A stretch of DNA of 64,000 bases from Lactiplantibacillus brownii. GTDB lineage: Bacteria > Bacillota > Bacilli > Lactobacillales > Lactobacillaceae. Shown in pieces: positions 34,586 through 43,717 of the stretch; position 1 is the first letter of the stretch; each line of letters begins with the position of its first letter. Location: NCBI RefSeq assembly GCF_031085375.1, contig NZ_JAVCWF010000001.1, positions 2,666,001-2,730,000 on the forward strand, in the 5' to 3' direction. Below the pieces are notes generated by a model. It was not told the DNA's origin. It did not search any database and saw only the letters and a list, made by a program, of their open reading frames with translations. The position numbers and the translations under genes were made by a program.

Positions 34586-34741
34586 TATACTGTGTTCATA
34601 GTCATTGAGGAACTTCCCATTCCTGAGTGATCACTAACTTAATTCATTTACCACTCCAAGAAATGAAATTAGCTTAAACACAACCTAACTTAATTTACTT
34701 CCTTTCAACCACCGTACTTTCCCCGATACGATGGTTTTTTT
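34586..34741 (+). ncRNA. Small RNA with C-rich loops (sRNA-2)
   Basis: -10 TATACT (34586-34591), start near 34598, about 144 nt. Hairpin TCATTGAGGAA/TTCCTGAGTGA with loop CTTCCCA. Hairpin TAATTCATTT/AAATGAAATTA with loop ACCACTCCAAG. Terminator ACCACCGTA/TACGATGGT with a TTTCCCC loop and T7. The unit, including about 60 bp of upstream DNA, is a tandem duplicate of sRNA-1 that has diverged inside the stems. Confidence 0.75.
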
Positions 34742-34844
34742 GACCACTGATTCAAGTTGGTTGACGATACGATTCTTATTCACAAAGCCCAACCACTCTG
34801 ATAAAATACCCCTTAACAATCAAACTTCTAAGGAGGCGTTCTTT

Positions 34845-35543
34845 TTGTTCTATTCATTTTTCGATCCCACATATTTACTGGTCATCATTGGTTTAGCCCT
34901 CTCTATGGCAGCTTCTAGTTATGTGAACCGGACTTTTCGCCACTATGATCGGTACCGGAGTCAATCCACGACTACCGGCACGGCTGCCGCGCGCTTCATT
35001 TTGTCACAATCAGGAATTACCGATGTCGGTGTGCAAGGCATTAGTGGTGATCTGACCGATAACTACAACGGTCAGACCAAAGTATTGAGTTTGTCAGAGT
35101 CGACTGCCAATTCAACTTCTGTAGCAGCGATTGGGGTAGCAGCTCACGAATGCGGCCATGCTGTCCAAGACCATGTCAATTACTGGCCGATGCGTTTACG
35201 AACTGCCTTAGTCCCGGCGGCTAATCTAGGTTCTACCCTATCGCTACCAATTATTATTGTCGGCGTCTTATTAAGTTACAACCAAGCTTTGATCAACCTA
35301 GGCATTTTGCTCTTTTCACTGGCCTTACTTTTTCAATTAGTGACTTTACCAGTCGAATTCAACGCTTCGCGGCGCGCCTTAAAAATTCTATCTGACGGTC
35401 AAGTACTCACTCATGACGAAGTTCCCATGGTGCGTAAAGTGCTGATTGCCGCAGCGTTAACCTATGTCGCAGGTGCACTCTCAACTTTCCTACAACTGCT
35501 TCGACTAGTCCTGCTATTCGGCGGTCATCGCGATAATGATTAG
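34845..35543 (+). CDS. YugP-type neutral zinc metallopeptidase
   Basis: 232 aa from TTG 34845, set by AAGGAGG at 34830-34836; the longer frame begins inside the terminator of sRNA-2 and is not used. N-terminal span, then zinc motif AAHECGHAVQ (His101, His105 approx.), FNASRRAL, and two or more C-terminal spans. YugP/DUF554-group proteases are membrane zinc proteases of unknown substrate. The gene sits between two pairs of small RNAs. Confidence 0.85.
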   Translation: MFYSFFDPTYLLVIIGLALSMAASSYVNRTFRHYDRYRSQSTTTGTAAARFILSQSGITDVGVQGISGDLTDNYNGQTKVLSLSESTANSTSVAAIGVAAHECGHAVQDHVNYWPMRLRTALVPAANLGSTLSLPIIIVGVLLSYNQALINLGILLFSLALLFQLVTLPVEFNASRRALKILSDGQVLTHDEVPMVRKVLIAAALTYVAGALSTFLQLLRLVLLFGGHRDND

Positions 35544-35617
35544 GGGCTTAACAAATGCTTAGGGAATTCTTCACCACATTGAATTGATTCATTCACATAT
35601 TCTTCACACGGTCTGGT

Positions 35618-35782
35618 TATGATAGCATCATAGCAATTGAGGAACACCTCAACGAGCTATAACACAACCTAAAATTTTTCATTTACTCCTCCAAAGTAAT
35701 GAAATTCATAGTGACATGCGACTCCCCATCGCATGTTTACCCTACTCCTTTTTCCACCGTATTCCCCGATACGGTGGTTTTT
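35618..35782 (+). ncRNA. Small RNA with C-rich loops (sRNA-3)
   Basis: -10 TATGAT (35618-35623), start near 35630, about 153 nt. Hairpins: TTGAGG-AACA-CCTCAA; TTTCATTTACT/AGTAATGAAA with loop CCTCCAA; ACATGCGA/TCGCATGT with loop CTCCCCA (35722-35728). The linker CCTACTCCTT precedes terminator CCACCGTAT-TCCCC-GATACGGTGG with T6. The CTCCTCC core (35686-35692) is a perfect anti-Shine-Dalgarno sequence. Confidence 0.8.
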
Positions 35783-35889
35783 TGGCGCCTTTTTGGCCTA
35801 AACTGTTCAATTTACCACCTGTTTTTAGCAAACCTTACAATTAAGTAAACTTACTAGTCATGACGCTTACCTTTTAACTATCAAACGGG

Positions 35890-36040
35890 TATACTAATAA
35901 TATGGTGATTGACCTTGTCACTCAAGCACCATATCTTTTTCATTTACTCCTCCAAAGTTAATGAAAATAGTCTCGTTAGGCACTCCAACCTAACGAAACG
36001 AACTACTCCTTTTGCCGTCGCGTAAAGCGATGGTTTTTTT
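35890..36040 (+). ncRNA. Small RNA with C-rich loops (sRNA-4)
   Basis: -10 TATACT (35890-35895), start near 35900, about 140 nt. Hairpins: ATATGGTG/CACCATAT; TTTTCATTTACT/AGTTAATGAAAA with loop CCTCCAA (CTCCTCC at 35947-35953); TCGTTAGG/CCTAACGA with loop CACTCCAA. Linker ACTACTCCTT, then terminator CCGTCGC/GCGATGG with T7. Same plan as sRNA-3 with different stem sequences. Confidence 0.8.
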
Positions 36041-36139
36041 ATTACACTCTCAATCATCGACGTCGCATTTTCAGAAAGGTTGCAAACTCAAATCACTAGG
36101 GCGTATCATTAACCTGTAAAAACTTAAGGAGTTGATCTT

Positions 36140-37078
36140 ATGAAAAAACGGAGTTGGGTCGCCGTTCTTGGGACCCCGATTGCCTTATTTTCGGCAACCT
36201 TAATCGCGAGTGAAAAGTTATATAACTTTGCTTTCAAACGGGTCGACTACGTCCCTGAAACTTCCGCGGACAAACAAAAGTACGCCGACGCTTACTGGTC
36301 ATACGTGGACTGGCTGCATCGCCAGCCCGCTCAAACTTGGCAACTTAATCTTGATGATGAAGCCAACCGTTTGGTTGCCAAATATGTGCCAGCAAAAAAT
36401 ACCAGCCGCCGCACAGTCATCGTTTCCCATGGCTACAAAGGTGATGGTGAAACGATGGCGAATTATGCTTATATGTTCCATAATATGGGCTACAACGTCC
36501 TGCTGCCTGACGATCGAGGACATGGTGGCAGTGCTGGTCAATACATTAGCTTTGGGTGGCAAGATCGCCGGGACTATTTAGGCTGGATCGATCAAGTCTG
36601 CCACCAAACCGGGTCACAAGCTGAAATCGTACTATTCGGCGTCAGCATGGGTGGTGCCACCGTTGAAATGATGAGTGGTGAAAACCTGCCAAACCAAGTT
36701 AAGGCCATTATCGCCGATTGCGGCTACACCAGTATCGAAGAAGAATTGGCTTATTTACTCAAACGCCAATTTCACTTACCTAAATACCCGTTCGTGCCAA
36801 TCGTCAGCTTTATCAATCGACACCGGATGGGCTATTTTTTGAGTGACGTTAGTTCTGTCGAACAACTACGACATAATAAGCGACCAATCTTCTTCATTCA
36901 CGGGGATAAAGACGTTTACGTCCCGAGTTGGATGTTGAAGAAAAACTATCAAGCCGCTGGCGGTTCCAAAGAACTGTGGGAAGTTCCAAACGCGACCCAC
37001 GCGGAAAGTTTTTGGATTGACCCAGCCGAATATCAAAAACACGTTGATGCTTTTCTCAAACGCTATTTAACCGACTAA
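36140..37078 (+). CDS. Alpha/beta hydrolase, membrane-anchored
   Basis: 312 aa. N-terminal hydrophobic anchor (VAVLGTPIALFSATLIAS), then an alpha/beta hydrolase: VSHGYKGDGE (oxyanion), DDRGHGGSAG, nucleophile Ser in GVSMGGATV, Asp in HGDKDVYVP, His in NATHAES. Related to YqkD/BEM46-type esterases facing outside the cell; substrate unknown. RBS AAGGAG; bidirectional terminator after it. Confidence 0.88.
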   Translation: MKKRSWVAVLGTPIALFSATLIASEKLYNFAFKRVDYVPETSADKQKYADAYWSYVDWLHRQPAQTWQLNLDDEANRLVAKYVPAKNTSRRTVIVSHGYKGDGETMANYAYMFHNMGYNVLLPDDRGHGGSAGQYISFGWQDRRDYLGWIDQVCHQTGSQAEIVLFGVSMGGATVEMMSGENLPNQVKAIIADCGYTSIEEELAYLLKRQFHLPKYPFVPIVSFINRHRMGYFLSDVSSVEQLRHNKRPIFFIHGDKDVYVPSWMLKKNYQAAGGSKELWEVPNATHAESFWIDPAEYQKHVDAFLKRYLTD

Positions 37079-37126
37079 AAATAACCCACTTTCCAGTCAA
37101 AGACTGACCTGGAAAGTGGGTTATTT
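37079..37126. terminator. Bidirectional terminator
   Basis: Perfect 18-bp stem AAATAACCCACTTTCCAG/CTGGAAAGTGGGTTATTT between convergent genes. Confidence 0.9.
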
Positions 37127-38529
37127 TAACGAACAGTATGTTTTGCTTTCAGCCAAAATGACAGGATAAAACCTGCGACTGCCATTAGAAAGGCCATCAA
37201 AAACGAGAACCAGTAACCGTGATTCAATTGGGCCACAGTCGAGAGCGACGCACTAGCATGACTGTTAGTCCCAAAGGCCACCATCATCATCAATAGCGCC
37301 GTTCCTAAAGAACCAGAAATTTGCCGAACCGTCGATGATGCGGCATTGCCATGAACAGAAAGCTCATTAGGTAACGCATTTAATCCTTCCGTGAAGGTCG
37401 GCATCATCACAGTGGCAACACCGATAATCCGAAATGCATACGCCACTGCAACGATCACGAGAGCCGTTTGGGGCGTGAAAAATAACATTGGCAAAGTACC
37501 CACCGCAATAATTCCAAAACCAATCAAAGAGATCGGTTTGATGCCAAAACGGTCATATAATTTACCGGCAATCGGACTAATTAATCCTTCTAACAACGCG
37601 CCTGGTAATAACAGTAAGCCTGAAGTTAAGGCGGATAAGCTATGAACCCGTTGCAGATACAGCGGCAATACCAATTCCACCCCTAATAACGCAATGTTGC
37701 TCAACGCACTCAGAATAGTCGTTAAACTAAAAGTCCAATTTTTGAATACCGTTAAATTAATCAGTGGCTCAGCAATCGTCAACTGGCGATGAACAAATCC
37801 AATCAAAACCACGATTCCAACCACTAGCCACAATAGACTGCCAACACTGACACCACCAATATTACCAATCATCGAAAACCCATATAATATGGCTGCAAAC
37901 CCAATCGATGATTCTGTAATTGACAGCCAATCCACTTGGGTATTTTCAGGTATCACTACCGGTCGAACCCAAATTACTGCTGCAACGATCAAAAGAATTA
38001 CGAGCGGAATCAGCACGCCAGAAAGCCATTCTAATCCCCAAGTATCAATAATCCATCCGCCAACAGTCGGTCCAAGAGCAGGACCAAACGCAACCACTAG
38101 CCCAATCATCCCCATCACCGTCCCACGGCTTTGTTCTGGATAAAGCATCAGAACCACATTTTGAATCAACGGAATCATGGAACCGGCCGCAATGGCCTGA
38201 ATCAAACGACCAGCCAATAACCAGCCAAAATTTGGCGCTAAAAAGCCTAAAATACAGCCTAATAGAAAAACTACTGACAGTGTCAGAAAAGTCCATTGCG
38301 TATTAAACCGGTGAAAGACCCAGGCAGAAATTGGAATCATCAGTCCCACCACTAGTTGATAACCAGTACTGACCCATTGCGCTGTCGATTGACTGACCGC
38401 AAAAATTTTGATGATTGTTGGTAGTGCATTGTTGAAAAATGTTTCGGTCAATAACATGGTGAAGGCGCCGATAAGCAACACCGCCAGCATACTATTGCGT
38501 TTCGATTTACTCGAATTGATTGTTATCAT
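37126..38529 (-). CDS. MFS multidrug efflux transporter, DHA2 (EmrB/QacA) type
   Basis: 467 aa from ATG 38529 (GGGAGG upstream). Twelve to fourteen membrane segments; motif A-like LAGRLIQAIAAGSMIPL, motif C-like GPALGPTVGGWI, and TGYQLVVGLMIPISAWVF. A drug/H+ antiporter of LmrB type. It lies just downstream of a marR gene on the same strand, with a MarR-type palindrome in the gap (38547-38564), so it should be derepressed by that regulator's ligand. Confidence 0.9.
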   Translation of the reverse strand: MITINSSKSKRNSMLAVLLIGAFTMLLTETFFNNALPTIIKIFAVSQSTAQWVSTGYQLVVGLMIPISAWVFHRFNTQWTFLTLSVVFLLGCILGFLAPNFGWLLAGRLIQAIAAGSMIPLIQNVVLMLYPEQSRGTVMGMIGLVVAFGPALGPTVGGWIIDTWGLEWLSGVLIPLVILLIVAAVIWVRPVVIPENTQVDWLSITESSIGFAAILYGFSMIGNIGGVSVGSLLWLVVGIVVLIGFVHRQLTIAEPLINLTVFKNWTFSLTTILSALSNIALLGVELVLPLYLQRVHSLSALTSGLLLLPGALLEGLISPIAGKLYDRFGIKPISLIGFGIIAVGTLPMLFFTPQTALVIVAVAYAFRIIGVATVMMPTFTEGLNALPNELSVHGNAASSTVRQISGSLGTALLMMMVAFGTNSHASASLSTVAQLNHGYWFSFLMAFLMAVAGFILSFWLKAKHTVR

Positions 38530-38546
38530 TAAAATTCCTCCCATTT

Positions 38547-38564
38547 AGTATAGCTAGCTACACT
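38547..38564. promoter_or_regulatory. MarR operator palindrome upstream of the MFS gene
   Basis: AGTATAGCTAGCTACACT is a near-perfect 18-bp palindrome 18 bp before the MFS start. Its minus-strand core TGTAG-N4-CTATA matches TGTAG-N4-CTACA in the marR promoter. Confidence 0.65.
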
Positions 38565-38595
38565 TTGTATTAAAAATAATAGCCTCGTATCGAGG

Positions 38596-39042
38596 CTAGC
38601 TCATATTTTGAATCATTTGAGTCAACAAATGCTGTAACGATACTCGATCTGCTGCCGTTAAGTTTGCCAGCAATTGTTCCTCAACACGCGCCACTTGTGC
38701 TTGGAGTTGCTCAGCGTAATTAGCCATCAGAGTTTGACCGGTCACCGTTAAGGTCAATACAATTTGCCGTTGATCAGCCACTTGAGGCCTAGTCTGAACC
38801 AGTCCCGTCGTCACTAAACGTTTCACAATACCACGAGTCGTGGGATGACTTAATTTCAGCGCCAATTCAATTTGTTTTTGCGTCATGGGTGCCCGTCGTT
38901 GCACCATCAACAAGACCCCAACCTGCGTCCCAGTTAAGTTGAGACCCAACTGTTTGAGCCCATTATTCATCGCTTTTTCCACGAGAACATTCAAAACCTT
39001 TAGCTGTTGGCCTAAACTGTTTAAAAAAAATTCTTCGGCCAT
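38596..39042 (-). CDS. MarR-family transcriptional regulator
   Basis: 148 aa from ATG 39042 (AAGGGAG 8 bp upstream). MarR winged helix: TGTQVGVLLMVQRRAPMTQK, KLSHPTTRGIVKRL, wing TRPQVADQRQIVLTLT. Upstream of the MFS pump on the same strand; both promoters carry a TGTAG-N4-CTAYA palindrome, so autorepression and pump repression are inferred. Ligand unknown. Confidence 0.9.
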   Translation of the reverse strand: MAEEFFLNSLGQQLKVLNVLVEKAMNNGLKQLGLNLTGTQVGVLLMVQRRAPMTQKQIELALKLSHPTTRGIVKRLVTTGLVQTRPQVADQRQIVLTLTVTGQTLMANYAEQLQAQVARVEEQLLANLTAADRVSLQHLLTQMIQNMS

Positions 39043-39063
39043 TACATCAACTCCCTTCAGCAA

Positions 39064-39077
39064 TGTAGTATGCTACA
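39064..39077. promoter_or_regulatory. MarR operator palindrome upstream of marR
   Basis: TGTAG-TATG-CTACA at 22-35 bp before the marR start, with the same arms as the site before the MFS gene. Confidence 0.6.
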
Positions 39078-39097
39078 CTATTTTAAAAATGTCAATA

Positions 39098-39133
39098 AAA
39101 AATCAGTAACAACCAACTGGCTGCAACTGACTT
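39098..39133 (-). terminator. Terminator of the glycerate kinase gene
   Basis: On the minus strand an imperfect hairpin TCAGTTGCAGCCA...TTGTTACTGA followed by TTTTTT. Confidence 0.55.
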
Positions 39134-39136
39134 ATT

Positions 39137-40252
39137 TTAGTGATTGGCTGCTAACACCCGTGCTAATCGATCCGCCATTTTGGCAAGGTTAGTCGGTCCT
39201 TGTTGCATCGCTTCAGCCAACGTCGAAACGTGATCGACAATGGGCAAAACAGCCGTCACGCCATGTTCGGCAAAAGCTTGATTAGCGCCTTTTTGATTAC
39301 CGACCAATAAGTAACACGGCTTACCGGCTTTTTGGGCCAGTTCACTAATCTGAATTGGCACTTTACCCATGAAGCTTTGGTCATCTACTTGGCCTTCGCC
39401 TGAAATCACAAAATCAACTTGTTGAACAGTAGCCGCCAACTGACTGATTTCAGCAATCAGCTTGAAGCCTGATTTAACCTGCGCCCCCAAAAAGTGGCGT
39501 AAGGCAAATCCGATACCACCGGCCGCACCATCACCTAAATGATCGCTCACTTGTCCAGTAACGACACGCATATAATTTTGCATTGCATGATCATATTCAC
39601 CAACATTGGCAGTTGCTAACCCTTTTTGCGGGCCAAAAATCGCCGCGGCACCCTGTTCACCAGTTAATGGATTGGTCACATCTGAGGCATTGATGAATTG
39701 AGCTGTGGCCAAACTCGGTAAAACGGCGGTCTGATCAACTTTGACCACGCGTGCCAAATCAGCGCCAACCATCATTAACTCATTTTGTTGCTCATCATAG
39801 AATCGATAGCCCAGGGCACGCAAAATGCCAGCACCACCATCCACCGTGCCACTACCACCTAAACCGATAATAATTTTCCGTGCACCATGCGCAATGGCGG
39901 CTTTGATGATTAGCCCAGTGCCATAGGTGTTCGTCTTAGCTGGCGGCAATGACTCATCTAAGAATTGAATACCCGAAGCTACCGCAACTTCAATCACGGC
40001 TAAGTGTTTTGTTGGAAAATAGCCATAGGTTGCTTGAATGGGCCGCTGAGCAACATCGACAGTGTCCACGGTAACCGTTTCGCCGCCGGGTTCGTTCGCC
40101 AAAAATGCCGCGACCGTGCCTTCCCCACCATCCGCAATGGCGATCTGTTGTGACTGAATGTCATGTTCAGCGAATGCCGTCGCTACGGTCTGGTTAGCTT
40201 GAATACTGGTCATTGAATTTTTAAATGAATCAATGGCAATTAATGCTTGCAT
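39137..40252 (-). CDS. Glycerate kinase (GarK/GlxK family)
   Basis: 371 aa. ALIAIDSFKNSMTSIQAN, ADGGEGTVAAF, IIIGLGGSGTVDGGAGILRA, and DFVISGEGQVDDQS are the family's conserved blocks. It phosphorylates D-glycerate (2- or 3-position). AAGGGG before ATG 40252. It begins 12 bp after the small lipoprotein gene and is probably co-transcribed with it, although the two have no obvious common role. Confidence 0.92.
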   Translation of the reverse strand: MQALIAIDSFKNSMTSIQANQTVATAFAEHDIQSQQIAIADGGEGTVAAFLANEPGGETVTVDTVDVAQRPIQATYGYFPTKHLAVIEVAVASGIQFLDESLPPAKTNTYGTGLIIKAAIAHGARKIIIGLGGSGTVDGGAGILRALGYRFYDEQQNELMMVGADLARVVKVDQTAVLPSLATAQFINASDVTNPLTGEQGAAAIFGPQKGLATANVGEYDHAMQNYMRVVTGQVSDHLGDGAAGGIGFALRHFLGAQVKSGFKLIAEISQLAATVQQVDFVISGEGQVDDQSFMGKVPIQISELAQKAGKPCYLLVGNQKGANQAFAEHGVTAVLPIVDHVSTLAEAMQQGPTNLAKMADRLARVLAANH

Positions 40253-40264
40253 TAAAACCCCTTC

Positions 40265-40627
40265 TTACTTTTTAAGTCGCTGAATCTCCAGCGTTTGTGT
40301 GGCGTCTTTAATTGGAATCAATTGAAAATCTTTGGCCTGATTATTGAGCACATAAGTCCCCGCGTAACGACCGGCCTGAATCACCAGATCATCATCCGAA
40401 TTGAAATAATAAGACCAACACACTGGTGATCCCGATGGCGGACTCACTTTAATTTGAGTTGGCGTAAAGCTTGCGCGACCAAGTGTCCGGGCTTCAGGTG
40501 TGACAACGACTAACCGCCATTTTTCACTCTTTAAAACCTCTGGATTACGCTCGTCACACGCGGTCAAGCTCCCCAATAATAGCGCCAAGCTCAGTAACAC
40601 ACCCAGCCATTTTATTTTTCGTAACAT
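40265..40627 (-). CDS. Small lipoprotein of unknown function
   Basis: 120 aa. Lipoprotein signal peptide with lipobox SLTAC (Cys24). The mature part (~96 aa) looks like a small beta-sheet domain (WRLVVVTPEARTLGRAS, CWSYYFNSDDDLVIQAGRY). It should be attached to the outer face of the membrane. No family recognised. Immediately upstream of the glycerate kinase gene. Confidence 0.75.
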   Translation of the reverse strand: MLRKIKWLGVLLSLALLLGSLTACDERNPEVLKSEKWRLVVVTPEARTLGRASFTPTQIKVSPPSGSPVCWSYYFNSDDDLVIQAGRYAGTYVLNNQAKDFQLIPIKDATQTLEIQRLKK

Positions 40628-40691
40628 GTGTTTACTCCCCCTGTAACCACAAGTATATGATAATCGAGATATTAATAAATTAATAGCACAA

Positions 40692-40733
40692 AAAGGCCTT
40701 AATTCACGGTATTACCGTTAAATTAAGGCCTTT
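40692..40733 (-). terminator. Second hairpin of a tandem purB terminator
   Basis: AAAGGCCTTAATT/AATTAAGGCCTTT, followed by TTTTTG on the minus strand. Confidence 0.6.
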
Positions 40734-40737
40734 ACAC

Positions 40738-40775
40738 GAAAAAAGCCCCACTTAGCAAACTCACTAAGCGAGACT
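40738..40775 (-). terminator. Terminator of purB
   Basis: On the minus strand AGTCTCGCTTAG/CTAAGTGGGGCT, then TTTTTT. Confidence 0.75.
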
Positions 40776-40792
40776 CCTAACACTAACGATGA

Positions 40793-42091
40793 TTAATCAT
40801 CTAATCCTAAACGTTTAAAGATATCATCCACATGTCGTAAATGGTAATGATAATCGAACGCGTCGTCGATGGCATCTTGATCCAAATGTTGACGAATCTC
40901 TGCGTTGCCTTCAACTAATGGCTTGAATTGGAGCTGTTCGTCCCATGATTTCGCCGTCAAAGGTTGTACCAAATCGTAGGCACTTTCACGTGACATCCCA
41001 GTATCAATCAGCTTCAACAAGACCCGTTGGCTATAAATTAAGCCATAAGTCGCATCCATATTTTGCTTCATCCGTTCTGGGAAAACAGTCAACGTCCCAA
41101 TAATCTTATTGATCCGCGTTAAAATGTAATCCGTTAAGATCGTCGTATCTGGTAAAATGATTCGTTCAGCGGAGGAATGTGAAATATCACGTTCATGCCA
41201 TAATGGCACATCTTCATACGCCGTTAACATATGACCGCGAATCACCCGTGCTAAACCAGTGACATTTTCTGACCCAATTGGGTTGCGCTTATGTGGCATA
41301 GCAGAAGAACCTTTTTGACCTTTATTGAAGAATTCTTCAACTTCATGTGTCTCAGATTTCTGTAAGCCACGAATTTCTGTGGCGAAAACTTCGATACTCG
41401 TGGCAATCAAAGCCAGTGTCGCGACGTATTCGGCATGCAAATCACGTGGTAAAACTTGGGTCGAAATTTCTTGCGCGCGAATTCCTAATTTATCACAGAC
41501 AAATTTTTCGACAAACGGTGGAATATTGGCGAATGTCCCCACGGCACCACTAATTTTACCCGCTTCAACTCCGGCAGCTGCATGTTCAAAACGTTCGATA
41601 TCCCGATTGATTTCTGAATACCACCGCGCCAACTTCAGTCCAAAGGTCGTTGGTTCGGCGTGAACACCATGTGTCCGGCCCATTTCGACGGTATATTTAT
41701 ATTTTTTAGCTTGTTGCGCTAACGTTGCTCGTAAATCTTGTAAATCTTGGCGAATAATCGCATTGGCTTGCTTTAAGCGATAGCCTTGCGCAGTATCGAC
41801 CACATCAGTACTGGTTAACCCATAATGGACCCATTTACGTTCGTCACCGAGTGATTCGGAAACATCGCGGGTAAAAGCGACCACGTCATGATGGGTTACG
41901 GCTTCAATCTCCGCAATCCGGTCAACATCAAACTTAGCATTTTCACGAATCTTAGCGACATCACTTGCTGGAATCTTGCCTAATTCAGCCCAGGCTTCAT
42001 CGGCAGCAATTTCAACTTCCAACCAAGCTTGGTACTGGTTTTCCAGGGACCACACTTTGCCCATCTCGGGCCGCGTATAACGATCAATCAT
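40793..42091 (-). CDS. purB: Adenylosuccinate lyase
   Basis: 432 aa, full length. Fumarase-superfamily signature [15 protein letters not shown]; catalytic His in [25 protein letters not shown]. Catalyses two steps of purine synthesis (SAICAR to AICAR; adenylosuccinate to AMP). Divergent from purA, with a 316-bp gap holding two Pur-box-like sequences and the purA promoter. Confidence 0.97.
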   Translation of the reverse strand: MIDRYTRPEMGKVWSLENQYQAWLEVEIAADEAWAELGKIPASDVAKIRENAKFDVDRIAEIEAVTHHDVVAFTRDVSESLGDERKWVHYGLTSTDVVDTAQGYRLKQANAIIRQDLQDLRATLAQQAKKYKYTVEMGRTHGVHAEPTTFGLKLARWYSEINRDIERFEHAAAGVEAGKISGAVGTFANIPPFVEKFVCDKLGIRAQEISTQVLPRDLHAEYVATLALIATSIEVFATEIRGLQKSETHEVEEFFNKGQKGSSAMPHKRNPIGSENVTGLARVIRGHMLTAYEDVPLWHERDISHSSAERIILPDTTILTDYILTRINKIIGTLTVFPERMKQNMDATYGLIYSQRVLLKLIDTGMSRESAYDLVQPLTAKSWDEQLQFKPLVEGNAEIRQHLDQDAIDDAFDYHYHLRHVDDIFKRLGLDD

Positions 42092-42126
42092 TGCTAATCC
42101 TCATTTCTATTTACTGATTTACCAAC

Positions 42127-42140
42127 AAAACACGAACATT
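42127..42140. promoter_or_regulatory. Pur-box-like site near purB
   Basis: AAAACACGAACATT resembles the PurR box (AWWWCCGAACWWT), with one mismatch in the CCGAAC core. 35 bp upstream of purB. Confidence 0.4.
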
Positions 42141-42280
42141 ATTATATCATATCCCCCTATCGAATCATAGGACCGAACAATGAAAAATTACACTTGTTTT
42201 TCATTGCTTTGCAACTTGCAACCGATTTAAGGGACTGATTTTCAAGTAACTATGAACGTTTATTAACTATCAAATCAAGA

Positions 42281-42325
42281 ACATTCGGGTTTAGACTTGC
42301 GTTTGGCCGTCAAAATTGCTATACT
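42281..42325 (+). promoter_or_regulatory. purA promoter with inverted Pur-box-like site
   Basis: -35 TTGCGT (42297-42302), 17-bp spacer, -10 TATACT (42320-42325). Overlapping the -35, ACATTCGGGTTTA (42281-42293) reads on the minus strand as AAACCCGAATGTT, a Pur-box-like sequence. Confidence 0.5.
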
Positions 42326-42407
42326 CATTCCTGTTGGAGTGGTGAACGTTTGGCCACTCACTGCTATTAATCATTCATAATTAAAATAATTTAATGAGGT
42401 GGAAAAT

Positions 42408-43697
42408 ATGGCATCAGTCGTAGTAGTAGGTAGCCAATGGGGCGATGAAGGTAAAGGAAAGATCACGGACTTTTTAAGTCAGGAAGCAGATGTGGTATCA
42501 CGTTACCAAGGTGGCGATAACGCCGGCCACACCATCGTATTTAATGGTAAGACTTTCAAATTACGGTTGATTCCATCTGGTATTTTCTTCCATGATAAGT
42601 TAAGTATTATCGGTAACGGTGTCGTGGTCAATCCAAAATCACTTGTTGAAGAACTTCAATATTTACGTGATAACGGTGTTCAACCAGATAACTTACGTAT
42701 TTCTAACCGTGCCCATGTCATCTTGCCTTACCATATCGTCTTGGACGGCGCCCAAGAAAAGTCAAAAGCCGGTGGCAAGATTGGGACGACCAATAAAGGG
42801 ATTGGCCCAGCTTACATGGATAAAGCCGAACGGATCGGGATTCGGATTGCCGATTTACTCGACAAGGATACTTTTGCACAACTATTAAAACGTAACTTAA
42901 AAGAAAAGAACCAAATCATCACCAAGTTATATGATTTGGAACCCCTTAAATTTGAAGATATTTTTGAAGACTACTATAACTATGGTCAACAATTGAAACC
43001 ATTTGTGACCGACACTTCAGTGGTCATCAACGATGCGCTCGATGCTGGCAAACGGGTCTTATTTGAAGGCGCCCAAGGGGTCATGCTCGATATTGACCAA
43101 GGAACCTACCCCTACGTGACCTCATCTAACCCCGTTGCTGGGGGCGTGACGATTGGTAGTGGCGTCGGACCTTCTAAGATCGATAACTGTGTCGGTGTTT
43201 TAAAAGCCTATACGTCACGTGTCGGTGATGGGCCTTTCCCAACGGAACTCTTTGACGAAGTTGGAAACTTCATCCGTGAAACTGCGCATGAATATGGTAC
43301 CGTCACTAAGCGGCCACGGCGAATTGGCTGGTTTGATAGCGTTGTGTTACGCCATGCCAAACGCGTTTCTGGCTTAACACACCTTAGCTTGAACTGCTTG
43401 GACGTGTTAACCGGCTTAAAAACCATCAAAATCTGTACCGCTTATGATTTAAATGGCGAAAAGATCTATCATTATCCAGCCAGTCTTAAAGAACTCGAAG
43501 CTTGCAAACCAATTTACGACGAATTACCCGGTTGGGATGAAGATATCACCGGCGTTAAAACTTGGGATGAATTACCCCTTAATGCCCAAAAGTATTTGCA
43601 ACGCATCGAAGACTTGGTCGGCGTTAAGATCGCGACTTTCTCAGTTGGCCCCGATCGTGAACAAACGAATGTGCTTAACCACAACATCTGGGACTAG
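42408..43697 (+). CDS. purA: Adenylosuccinate synthetase
   Basis: 429 aa from ATG 42408 (GAGGTGG 5 bp upstream; GTG 42399 is inside the RBS). [14 protein letters not shown] (GTP loop and catalytic Asp), [27 protein letters not shown], and RPRRIGWFD. Converts IMP plus aspartate to adenylosuccinate, the step before PurB. guaC follows after 20 bp, giving an IMP-branch operon. Confidence 0.97.
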   Translation: MASVVVVGSQWGDEGKGKITDFLSQEADVVSRYQGGDNAGHTIVFNGKTFKLRLIPSGIFFHDKLSIIGNGVVVNPKSLVEELQYLRDNGVQPDNLRISNRAHVILPYHIVLDGAQEKSKAGGKIGTTNKGIGPAYMDKAERIGIRIADLLDKDTFAQLLKRNLKEKNQIITKLYDLEPLKFEDIFEDYYNYGQQLKPFVTDTSVVINDALDAGKRVLFEGAQGVMLDIDQGTYPYVTSSNPVAGGVTIGSGVGPSKIDNCVGVLKAYTSRVGDGPFPTELFDEVGNFIRETAHEYGTVTKRPRRIGWFDSVVLRHAKRVSGLTHLSLNCLDVLTGLKTIKICTAYDLNGEKIYHYPASLKELEACKPIYDELPGWDEDITGVKTWDELPLNAQKYLQRIEDLVGVKIATFSVGPDREQTNVLNHNIWD

Positions 43698-43717
43698 TTT
43701 AAAGGAGTGTTTGACCC

